A program made the translations under genes and the position numbers. A model generated the notes under the pieces. That model had not been told where the DNA came from and did no database searches. It worked only from the letters and a program-made list of their open reading frames with translations. Below, in pieces: positions 1-5,734 of a stretch of 8,201 bases of DNA (its first letter is position 1; each line of letters starts with the position of its first letter). The DNA lies in contig JAMOPR010000253.1 of the NCBI GenBank assembly GCA_027064485.1, positions 1 through 8,201 on the forward strand, written 5' to 3'. Source of the stretch: Desulfurobacteriaceae bacterium. GTDB lineage: Bacteria > Aquificota > Aquificia > Desulfurobacteriales > Desulfurobacteriaceae.

Positions 1-167
1 GGAATTACTTGAAAATCTATAACTTTCTGAGACCTCATAAGTCTTTGGACTACAAAACTCCCGCTGAGAAGTTTTTTGACTATATTAATTTCCATCAGGG
101 TGTCCACCATGTAGTGAACTTCAACAGAATCTTTACTGATTTAATACTTGGTCATAAATTATTATAG
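1..167 (+). CDS. IS transposase, C-terminal fragment (integrase-core type), cut by window edge
   Basis: An open frame enters from the left edge (first full codon at base 3) and ends at TAG 165-167, giving 54 residues with no start in the window. It contains YNFLRPHKSLDYKTPAEKF. This matches the end of DDE (rve) integrase-core transposases of the IS3/IS481 type, where YN..RPH.SL....P follows the catalytic Glu on the last helices of the domain. The Glu itself and the rest of the catalytic triad would lie upstream. The following residues (HHVVNFNRIFTDLILGHKLL) are not a motif I recognise. I could not identify the terminal inverted repeat in the 35 bases before the next gene, so I cannot say whether the element is intact. 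The family call is fairly safe. Assignment to IS481 rather than IS3 or a relative is not. Confidence 0.72.
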   Translation, partial: NYLKIYNFLRPHKSLDYKTPAEKFFDYINFHQGVHHVVNFNRIFTDLILGHKLL

Positions 168-202
168 GTAGTTGTTACTAAATTCTCATCAAGGAGAAAG
201 TT

Positions 203-946
203 ATGGAGAAAGGATTTAAAGATATAGAAGAATATTTTCTCAAAGCAGAGTCAAAAATCCTCCAACGCAAGCTTCAACATAAAAAAACTATTTCTGGGAA
301 GAGAGATAATAATCTTGTTTTACAGATAAAGAACCTTAACGATAAGCTAAAAGGGAAAGATAGAAAAATTAAGGAGCTTTTTGCAGAAATTGCTGAATTG
401 AGGGATACGATTTCTAAGTTAAAGGAAAGGGAGAAGAGGTTTGAAGAACTTAAAAAAGAGATAGAAAACGTTGAAAGTTACAAAAAGAGCATTGAAAACT
501 TGAAGAAGGAGATTGCTTTATTAAAAGGAGAGATTGCTGAGAAAGATAGAGAAATAAAGAATTTAAAGGCTCAGGAGTTACCCAAAAGTAGGGTTGAGCT
601 TTTCATAGAAGTTGCTCTTAACGCTTTATCTCCTCTTGCTGCTGGGAGAGAGGACTGTAAGGTTCTTTTTTCCAGAAGATTTAGGAAAGATATGGTTAAA
701 GAGGTTTCTGTTAGACCTTTCCTTTTTGATAGTTTTATCTCTGCTCTTTCCAGAATCAGTTCAACTTCAAGACTCTTAAAGAGAGAGGCAAAACACGATA
801 TTTACAGGTTGCGGGTTACATCTCCTTACGGTGAGTATAGAGCTATATATCTAAAAATGGATTCAAAAACGTTAAAGTTTGTTCGTTTTGGTCAGAGAGA
901 TTCGATATATCAGGAGCTTGACGCTTGTGATTGGAAGTTTGAATAG
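203..946 (+). CDS. Unassigned protein: long coiled coil plus RelE/ParE-like C-terminal domain
   Basis: This 247-residue protein begins at ATG 203 with AAGGAG six bases upstream (191-196). Residues about 36-126 are a highly charged Lys/Glu heptad-type stretch (IKNLNDKLK, EIAELRDTI, LKKEIALLKGEIAEKDREI), which predicts a long coiled coil. The remainder looks globular. Within residues about 152-240, the order VLFSRRFRKD, then DIYRLRV, GEYRAIYLK, LKFVRFGQRDSIYQEL resembles RelE/ParE-superfamily toxins, whose usual pattern is 'F.rrf.Kdl ... lyRlRvGdyRviy ... v.rvghRs.vY'. I see no signal peptide or membrane span. No separate antitoxin-like gene is adjacent: an IS transposase remnant precedes it and the kamA-type gene overlaps its last 20 bases. 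The fold assignment is by eye only. It could instead be a structural or regulatory protein that has kept a RelE-like fold without ribonuclease activity. I do not assign a function. Confidence 0.75.
   Translation: MEKGFKDIEEYFLKAESKILQRKLQHKKTISGKRDNNLVLQIKNLNDKLKGKDRKIKELFAEIAELRDTISKLKEREKRFEELKKEIENVESYKKSIENLKKEIALLKGEIAEKDREIKNLKAQELPKSRVELFIEVALNALSPLAAGREDCKVLFSRRFRKDMVKEVSVRPFLFDSFISALSRISSTSRLLKREAKHDIYRLRVTSPYGEYRAIYLKMDSKTLKFVRFGQRDSIYQELDACDWKFE
912..916 (+). promoter_or_regulatory. Ribosome binding site deciding the kamA-type start
   Basis: AGGAG lies 10 bases before GTG 927 and is inside the upstream coding region. The longest open frame starts at TTG 879, which would overlap the upstream gene by 68 bases and has no clear Shine-Dalgarno. 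TTG 939 has only GGAAG almost touching it. GTG 927 is therefore preferred, leaving a 20-base overlap that allows translational coupling. Confidence 0.5.
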
Positions 947-1964
947 AATTTCCTCTTTCCTTTCAGAAGAAGAAAAAGAAGCGTTTAGACAAGTAACTCC
1001 TATTTATCCCTTTTCTACAACCGATTACTATTTTGATTTAGCTTTAAGAAGTAGGGCTGTTAGAAGAATGCTTTTCCCTTCTCTTGAAGAAATTGACCCC
1101 GATTTGCAGTCTGTGGGGGAAGATGACCCTTTAAAAGAAGAGGAACATAAGAAGACGTCTCACTTAACTCATAGATATCCTGATAGAGTTTTAGTTGTTG
1201 TAACAAACTACTGTCCCGTTTTATGCAGGTTCTGTATGAGAAAGAGAAACTGGTTGAAACCGCGTTTTTTTATTACAGAAAGGGAAATTGAAGACGTTTT
1301 ACGTTACGTTTCGGCTAATAAGACTGTTAGAGATGTCCTTATTTCCGGCGGTGACCCTTTCTACCTTCAGTTGGAACGTTTGAAGTATTTGATTTTTTCT
1401 CTTGAAAAAATCCCCCACGTTGAAATTGTCCGTATCGGCACCCGTTCGCCTGTTACAGACCCCGAATGGGTATTAAGGAGCGGTATTTGCGAGGTCTTGA
1501 AAGATACATCAAAAGTTTGGATAAACGTTCACTACAACCATCCTGATGAAGTTACGGAACTTTCTGCTTCTGCAATTAGAGAGCTGCAGAAGTGTGGTAT
1601 TCCAATTAATAATCAAACGGTTCTTTTGAAGGGCGTAAATGATTCTGCAGATGTTTTGGAAAAGCTTTTTAGAAAATTGCAGAGTATTAGGATTAGACCT
1701 TACTATCTCTTTAGATGTGACCCCGTTAGAGGAGTAATTCACTTTGCAACGCCTATATCAAAGGGGATAGAGATAATTAGAGAACTTTTTAGAAGAATCT
1801 CTCCCCTTGCCATTCCTTACTACGCTGTTGATGTTCCTGGAGGGCTGGGAAAAGTTCCCTTGATGCCTGAAAGGTATAAGAAGGAAGGTAACAGGTTTGT
1901 TTTGGAAACTTTTGATGGCAGAAAGGTGATTATGGAAGATGAATTCCCCCCGAAGGGGGAATAG
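927..1964 (+). CDS. kamA: KamA-family radical SAM aminomutase (probable lysine 2,3-aminomutase)
   Basis: Probable PLP- and [4Fe-4S]/AdoMet-dependent enzyme moving the alpha-amino group of L-lysine to the beta carbon. Numbered from GTG 927 (345 residues), the cluster motif CPVLCRFC has C96, C100 and C103 (CxxxCxxC). SGGDP (140-144), IGTRSPV, HYNHPDEVTE and NQTVLLKGVND follow in KamA order. VDVPGGLGK carries D302 and the likely PLP lysine K309, and CDPVRG carries D265. The D265-D302-K309 spacings (37 and 7) equal those of D293, D330 and K337 in the clostridial enzyme as I recall it. The two Asp bind the lysine side-chain amine and are replaced in glutamate 2,3-aminomutase, so lysine is the inferred substrate. 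At about 345 residues it lacks the extra segments of about 416-residue KamA and is near EpmB in length, but PGGxGK is KamA-like. The role could be beta-lysine/acetyl-beta-lysine osmolyte synthesis or EF-P modification. No partner gene is present in the window to decide. The start is uncertain (TTG 879 is the alternative). Confidence 0.85.
   Translation: MIGSLNRISSFLSEEEKEAFRQVTPIYPFSTTDYYFDLALRSRAVRRMLFPSLEEIDPDLQSVGEDDPLKEEEHKKTSHLTHRYPDRVLVVVTNYCPVLCRFCMRKRNWLKPRFFITEREIEDVLRYVSANKTVRDVLISGGDPFYLQLERLKYLIFSLEKIPHVEIVRIGTRSPVTDPEWVLRSGICEVLKDTSKVWINVHYNHPDEVTELSASAIRELQKCGIPINNQTVLLKGVNDSADVLEKLFRKLQSIRIRPYYLFRCDPVRGVIHFATPISKGIEIIRELFRRISPLAIPYYAVDVPGGLGKVPLMPERYKKEGNRFVLETFDGRKVIMEDEFPPKGE
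1943..1962. terminator. Perfect inverted repeat at the kamA/MAT convergence, candidate bidirectional terminator
   Basis: Two 8-base arms (ATTCCCCC and GGGGGAAT) flank a 4-base loop. The loop reads CGAA on the + strand and TTCG on the - strand, so the MAT transcript would carry an unusually stable C(UUCG)G tetraloop. The hairpin starts five bases after the MAT stop and overlaps the last codons and stop of the convergent aminomutase gene. Neither side has a strong U-run (AATTCATCTTCC on the - strand, AGATATTAATAA on the + strand). It may therefore be a 3'-end stabiliser or a weak terminator rather than a classic intrinsic terminator. Confidence 0.55.
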
Positions 1965-1967
1965 ATA

Positions 1968-3164
1968 TTAATAAACAGTTATCTCTCCATTCATAAGTCT
2001 TTTCCATATGTTTTTCATATCGGCAAGGCATTCGTTGACGATTTCTTCTATCTTTGTCTGGAATTTGGATGGATTTTCAGGAGTTCTTACTTTAACGTCA
2101 ACGGCTAACGGCTGGTTAACCGGTTTTCCTATCTGGCTTACCATGTAAACGTAGGCTTCTTCTATTTCCGGAATTTCCTTTACTACAGCTTTTGCTATAT
2201 CGTTGGAGGTAATATTGTAAAGTTTTCCTACGTGGGTAATGGGGTTTTTACCTGCTGCTGCTTCAAGGCTCATGGGTCTATAAGGAGTGATAAGACCGTT
2301 AACTCTGTTACCTCTTCCTACTTCTCCGTCATCTCCGGCTTCTGAAGAGGTTCCTGTAACGGTTATGTAAACGTTTGCATTTTCTATGTCATCACCTGTG
2401 TTTATGTGGATTTCAACTTCTCTATTTGTGAACTCTTTTGCTACTTCGTATGCTAATTTTCTAACGTTTTCTCTCTTTTCTACGTAATCGTTAACGTCTT
2501 TTACAAACCTATCTACAAAAGCGCAGGCTATCGTTATGGTAATTTTTTCACCTATTCTTACGCCCATTACTTTAATGTCTTCGCCGATTTCCGGGTGTAG
2601 TTTCTTAATTTCCTTGCTGTTAAGTTTTTTCTCTATCTGAAAAACTACGTTTTCAAGGTCATCAAACGGAGCGTATCCTACACCGAAAGAGGTATCGTTT
2701 GAAAGAGGAACGCCATCTTTTAGTTGTCTCATGTAGATATCAACTAAATCAACAGAACCTGGGCGTATGTGAGGGTAAATTCTTACGTGTTTTTCTGGGT
2801 CAATAGCGTGGATATTTTCTTTTAACCATTCCTTAGCGCTCTCTACGGCGATTTCGTCAACGGGGATTTTCTTACCTTTGTATTCCTTGATTGCCCTGCC
2901 TGAGAGGTAGATTTCTATCGGTTCTGTTACCTCTCCGCCGCCGAATTTAGGAATGGCGCTTCCACCTACTAACAAGTTTTTATCGACGTTGTGGTGGAGA
3001 ACAAAGCCGAAGTTTTCGTAGTAGAGTTTACATAGTTCTGCTGATAGTTTTTCAGCTAAAGCGTCGCAGATTGTGTCTGGATGCCCCAACCCTTTTCTTT
3101 CCACTATTTCAATTTCGGAAGTGGAAACGGGCTGAATGTCTAAAGGAGTAACTCTTATGTTCAT
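1968..3164 (-). CDS. mat: S-adenosylmethionine synthetase, archaeal type
   Basis: Cytosolic methionine adenosyltransferase making AdoMet from ATP and methionine. The 398 residues match the archaeal-type family in length and motifs. These include RKGLGHPDTICDALAE near residues 23-38 (ATP/methionine site region), GGSAIPKFGGG, then NDTSFGVGYAPF. Near the end come GDDGEVGRGNRVNGLITP and MSLEAAAGKNPITHVGKLYN. The common bacterial MetK has GHPDKICDQ and a different body. The start is ATG 3164, with GGGAGG seven bases upstream (3172-3177). The gene converges on the aminomutase gene with three bases between stops, and a UUCG-loop hairpin lies just past its stop. A 54-base gap separates it from the toxin gene upstream on the same strand. 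I found only a poor -10 (TATATT at 3203-3198, no fitting -35), so it may rely partly on read-through from upstream. The AdoMet made here is the cofactor of the neighbouring radical-SAM enzyme, though that proximity may be coincidental. Confidence 0.95.
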   Translation of the reverse strand: MNIRVTPLDIQPVSTSEIEIVERKGLGHPDTICDALAEKLSAELCKLYYENFGFVLHHNVDKNLLVGGSAIPKFGGGEVTEPIEIYLSGRAIKEYKGKKIPVDEIAVESAKEWLKENIHAIDPEKHVRIYPHIRPGSVDLVDIYMRQLKDGVPLSNDTSFGVGYAPFDDLENVVFQIEKKLNSKEIKKLHPEIGEDIKVMGVRIGEKITITIACAFVDRFVKDVNDYVEKRENVRKLAYEVAKEFTNREVEIHINTGDDIENANVYITVTGTSSEAGDDGEVGRGNRVNGLITPYRPMSLEAAAGKNPITHVGKLYNITSNDIAKAVVKEIPEIEEAYVYMVSQIGKPVNQPLAVDVKVRTPENPSKFQTKIEEIVNECLADMKNIWKRLMNGEITVY

Positions 3165-3218
3165 TTAACCGCCTCCCGCAGAAAATTGGATGAGAGAAAT
3201 ATATCACAGATTTTGTAG

Positions 3219-3500
3219 TTATTTCTCGTAAATTTCGTGACTTCCGATGTCTATTAGAACTATGCCTTTTTCTGTTACGGCGAATGTCAGAATGATACGA
3301 TAACTCATAGTAATAGAAACGGAGTACTTACCTGACAATTTGCCTTTTAGTTTGTGGAGTCTAAGTGAAGGATGATTTGGGTTTAGTTCTAATAGACGTA
3401 AAACTTTTTTGTATCTTTCTAGAAGCTCTGGATGTTTCTTAATAAATTTCTTTTCCCTTTTAAGGTAGGATTCTGTAAATACCAATCTGTAGGGTTTCAA
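3219..3500 (-). CDS. Type II toxin, RelE/YafQ-like mRNA interferase
   Basis: This 93-residue basic protein has the RelE/ParE-superfamily layout. The first strand is YRLVFTESY (4-12). Helices rich in Lys follow (KREKKFIKKHPELLERYKK), then the proline-bounded LELNPNHPSLRLHKLKGKL (37-55) and the core strands YSVSITMSYRIILTF with R68. It ends in LIDIGSHEIY with H88 and Y91, the YafQ/RelE-like tail. Family members cleave mRNA in the ribosomal A site and are neutralised by the cognate antitoxin. The start is TTG 3500, which overlaps the antitoxin TGA in a TTGA junction. This coupling is expected to keep the toxin subordinate to antitoxin synthesis. Reading frame and length are intact, so it looks functional, but activity is inferred only. 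Confidence 0.85.
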   Translation of the reverse strand: MKPYRLVFTESYLKREKKFIKKHPELLERYKKVLRLLELNPNHPSLRLHKLKGKLSGKYSVSITMSYRIILTFAVTEKGIVLIDIGSHEIYEK

Positions 3501-3745
3501 ATTCCTAACCTTTTAAAGTGTTCTTCAGCACTTTCTATCACGTAGTTACCTTTTTTCAGGTCTTCTTCAGCTTCTCTAATGGCGTTTTCGAGTTCTAATT
3601 CTTTTAATCTTTTATATTCTTCTATGGGAAGTATTACGTATTTTTTCTTACCTCTAACGGAGATAAAAACGCTTTCAAACTCCTTTAAGAGTTTGCCCAC
3701 GTAGGAAATGCCTTTTCTTTTGAGATCGTTTGCAGAGACTATCAC
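3497..3745 (-). CDS. Type II antitoxin, Phd/YefM-like
   Basis: This 82-residue protein is read from GTG 3745. The N-terminal part, MIVSANDLKRKGISYVGKLL, then VFISVRGKKKYVILPIEEYKRL (about 26-47), is the Phd/YefM ('prevent-host-death') DNA-binding and dimerisation layout. The acidic, extended tail (ELENAIREAEEDLKKG...ESAEEHFKRLGI) is the part expected to wrap the toxin. The same frame is open upstream to ATG 3865 (122 residues). That start would overlap waaF by 58 bases, add a Cys/Asn-rich segment unlike the family, and lie upstream of the promoter found here. GTG 3745 has GGAGGG four bases before it and begins exactly at the family's N-terminus. It is paired with the overlapping RelE-like toxin. 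Autorepression at the promoter/operator just upstream is the usual mechanism for this family. Confidence 0.82.
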   Translation of the reverse strand: MIVSANDLKRKGISYVGKLLKEFESVFISVRGKKKYVILPIEEYKRLKELELENAIREAEEDLKKGNYVIESAEEHFKRLGI

Positions 3746-3749
3746 TTTT

Positions 3750-3755
3750 CCCTCC
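3750..3755 (-). promoter_or_regulatory. Ribosome binding site of the antitoxin gene
   Basis: GGAGGG is followed by AAAA and then GTG 3745. It is one of the strongest Shine-Dalgarno matches in the window and decides the start against the longer frame from ATG 3865. Confidence 0.7.
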
Positions 3756-3763
3756 AGAATACT

Positions 3764-3781
3764 GTTTAAAATATTGTTAAC
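3764..3781. promoter_or_regulatory. Imperfect palindrome, candidate toxin-antitoxin operator
   Basis: The 18-base GTTTAAAATATTGTTAAC matches its reverse complement at seven of nine paired positions. It sits between the -10 hexamer and the antitoxin Shine-Dalgarno, close to the expected transcription start. An antitoxin-toxin complex commonly binds there to repress its own operon. The sequence is AT-rich, so some chance symmetry is expected. Confidence 0.4.
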
Positions 3782-3788
3782 GGTTCTA

Positions 3789-3816
3789 ATTATAGTGCTG
3801 TTTGGTGTTAAATCAA
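3789..3816 (-). promoter_or_regulatory. Sigma-70-type promoter of the toxin-antitoxin operon
   Basis: On the - strand, TTGATT (3816-3811) and a consensus TATAAT (3794-3789) are separated by 16 bases. Transcription would begin near 3782, leaving about 37 bases of leader before GTG 3745. The -35 falls inside the last codons and stop region of waaF, and the -10 lies just past its stop at 3808. The cassette therefore has its own promoter despite following the deoC-waaF operon on the same strand. Confidence 0.6.
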
Positions 3817-4806
3817 ACTCTCTGCAGCAGTTATTACTTTCTCTGGCGTTATTGATTTCATACATTTAAAGTGCTTTTCTGGGCATTCTTTTTTACCGTG
3901 AATTCCGCATGGGCGGCAGGGCAGTTCAACGGGCGGTTCTACGTAAGTGCCGTTTCTGTAGGGAAAAAATCCGAAATCTGGAACGGTTGAACCGTATATT
4001 TCTACAACAGGTGTATTGAAAGAGACGGCTGCGTGAACGGGGGAGGAATCGTTGGAGATTACTAAAGAGGCACTTTTTATTATTGAGAGAAATTCTCTTA
4101 AAGTTGTTTTACTGCATAAGTTCTTGGCTTTGTTTTTCATACTTTCTTCTGTGGCTTGGCAGTAGGGGATATCTTTGGCGGAGCCTACAATAACTATTTG
4201 GAAACCTTGTTTGTAAAAGTAATCTCCTACCTTTGCGAAGTTTTCTGGTAGCCACGCTTTTGTTTTCCAAACAGAACCCGGTGCTAAAACGATGAACGGT
4301 TTTTCTAAGTTAAATTTTTTGACAGTTTTTTCGGCTTCTTCACTTGATATGGGAAGTTCTGGTTCGTTATCTACTTTTAAGGGATAGTTTTTGAGAGGAG
4401 TTAGAAGAGAGAGGTTTCTGTCTATTTCGTGTATTCCTTTTTCCATTCTGTGTTTAACTATGTCTGTGTAAAGGAAGGCGAAGCCGCTTTTGTCAAATCC
4501 TATTCTTCTTTTAATGCCACTTAAAAAAAGAATTAGGGAAGTTCTGTGGGAGCGGTGGGGGGAGATAACCAAGTCAAAGTTTTTACTCTTAAGAAAAGAG
4601 GCAAATCTTAAGATACCTTTTTTATCAAACTCTATTATTTCTGATAGATAGGGGCTTTTTGCAAATACGCTTTTAAAACCTTTTCTTACAACTAACGAAA
4701 CGTCGGCTTCAGGAAAACTTTTCTTTACGCTTTTAATGAGGGGGGACGTGAGGATTAGGTCCCCCAAAAATGCTGTTTGGAAAATGAGTATTTTCCTGAA
4801 AGTCAT
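3808..4806 (-). CDS. waaF: ADP-heptose:LPS heptosyltransferase II (GT9 family)
   Basis: Transfers L-glycero-D-manno-heptose from ADP-heptose onto the first inner-core heptose of LPS, at the cytoplasmic face of the inner membrane. The 332 residues have the GT-B layout of family GT9. The N-terminal Rossmann half opens with ILIFQTAFLGDLILTSPLIK, whose D16 aligns with the conserved acidic residue of WaaF. The C-terminal half has LAPGSVWKTKAWLPENFAKV, a typical WaaF donor-site segment, then SNDSSPVHAA (251-260) and VEIYGSTVPDFGFFPY. A four-Cys cluster follows (PCRPCGIHG...KECP...FKCM; C297, C300, C308, C315), which is common in WaaF. ATG 4806 lies 10 bases after the era stop, with a modest GAGA-type site, so it is the last gene of the deoC-ribF-era-waaF operon. 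Its 3' end carries the -35 of the toxin-antitoxin promoter. WaaF rather than WaaC is preferred because of the Cys-rich tail. Confidence 0.9.
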   Translation of the reverse strand: MTFRKILIFQTAFLGDLILTSPLIKSVKKSFPEADVSLVVRKGFKSVFAKSPYLSEIIEFDKKGILRFASFLKSKNFDLVISPHRSHRTSLILFLSGIKRRIGFDKSGFAFLYTDIVKHRMEKGIHEIDRNLSLLTPLKNYPLKVDNEPELPISSEEAEKTVKKFNLEKPFIVLAPGSVWKTKAWLPENFAKVGDYFYKQGFQIVIVGSAKDIPYCQATEESMKNKAKNLCSKTTLREFLSIIKSASLVISNDSSPVHAAVSFNTPVVEIYGSTVPDFGFFPYRNGTYVEPPVELPCRPCGIHGKKECPEKHFKCMKSITPEKVITAAESLI

Positions 4807-4816
4807 TGCTTTCTCT

Positions 4817-5734
4817 TTAGTATGAGTATCCTAAGCTTCTTAACTGGTCTGCCTTCTGTCTCCAATCTTCTTTAACTTTGACCCAGAGCCTTAAGTAAAC
4901 CCTTTTACCTAAAAGCTGTTCTAACTCTTCTCTTGCTAACTTTCCTATTTTTTTGAGCTTTTGTCCGCCTTTGCCGATAATTATTGCCTTCTGTGAGTCT
5001 CTTTCTACGATTATGTCTGCATCTATTACAAGCATGTTGGGGTTTTTGTCCCCCGGCTGTATGTTTACTACCTGAACGGTTGTTGCGTGAGGAACTTCGT
5101 CTCTGGTAAGTAGCATTATTTTTTCTCTGATTATCTCTGCAACGAACTGTTCTAAAGGCATATCTGTTACCATGTGTTCTTCGTAGTATTTAGGACCTTC
5201 GGGGAGGTATTTAACAATCAGGTCAAGGAGTCTGTCTAAGTTTGTTCCTCTCGTTGCGGAAATAGGAACGATGTCGGAAACGAAAGGAAACTCTTTGCTT
5301 ATTTCGTCTATTAGAGGAAGGAGTTCTTCTTTGGGAACGCCGTCTATTTTGTTAATTAGAACTAAAACTTTTGAATCTCTTCTTTTTTCTTCTCCTATTT
5401 TCTGGAGTATCTTTTTGTCGGCTTCTGTTAGCCCTGCCCTTGCGTCGATTAAGAACAGGATTACGTCGGCGTCCGGTATTACGCTGAAAGCTATTTCGTT
5501 CATGTAGCGGTTGAGTTCAAATTTTTCTTTGTGAATACCTGGCGTGTCAAGGAATACAATTTGGGCGTCTTTTAGGTGTTTGACGCCGATGATTCTGTGT
5601 CTTGTTGTTTGTGGTTTGTCTGTGACGATTGCTACTTTTGTTCCTAAAAGGCTGTTGAGTAGGGTGGATTTTCCTACGTTCGGTCTTCCTAAAATAGCAA
5701 CGTATCCCGATTTAAACTTTTGCGTCTCTTCCAA
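4817..5734 (-). CDS. era: GTPase Era, 30S ribosome assembly factor
   Basis: GTP-dependent assembly factor that binds the 3' end of 16S rRNA during 30S maturation. The 305 residues are normal for Era. The G domain shows G1 GRPNVGKST (16-24), G2 KPQTTR (40-45), G3 DTPG (63-66), G4 NKID (128-131) and G5 SATRG (159-163). KPQTTRHRI is characteristic of Era rather than Der. The C-terminal type II KH domain carries IIGKGGQKLKKIG (GKGG 254-257), followed by the Era tail VYLRLWVKVKEDWR. The start is TTG 5734, supported by GGAGGA six bases upstream. This leaves a 23-base overlap with the end of ribF, suggesting coupled translation. It lies between ribF and waaF in one operon. Confidence 0.96.
   Translation of the reverse strand: MEETQKFKSGYVAILGRPNVGKSTLLNSLLGTKVAIVTDKPQTTRHRIIGVKHLKDAQIVFLDTPGIHKEKFELNRYMNEIAFSVIPDADVILFLIDARAGLTEADKKILQKIGEEKRRDSKVLVLINKIDGVPKEELLPLIDEISKEFPFVSDIVPISATRGTNLDRLLDLIVKYLPEGPKYYEEHMVTDMPLEQFVAEIIREKIMLLTRDEVPHATTVQVVNIQPGDKNPNMLVIDADIIVERDSQKAIIIGKGGQKLKKIGKLAREELEQLLGKRVYLRLWVKVKEDWRQKADQLRSLGYSY

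Noticed and set aside
879..926. TTG 879 as the start of the aminomutase gene
   Set aside because: It has no Shine-Dalgarno and would deepen the overlap with the upstream gene to 68 bases. GTG 927 has AGGAG upstream. The extra 16 residues read like an out-of-frame version of the upstream gene's end.
1509..1742. 77-codon open frame on the - strand
   Set aside because: It is antisense within the aminomutase coding region, which has full family motifs. The translation looks like no family and has no supporting ribosome site.
3165..3218. Promoter for the MAT gene in the 54-base gap
   Set aside because: TATATT at 3203-3198 resembles a -10, but no acceptable -35 lies 16-18 bases upstream, so it is not listed as a feature.
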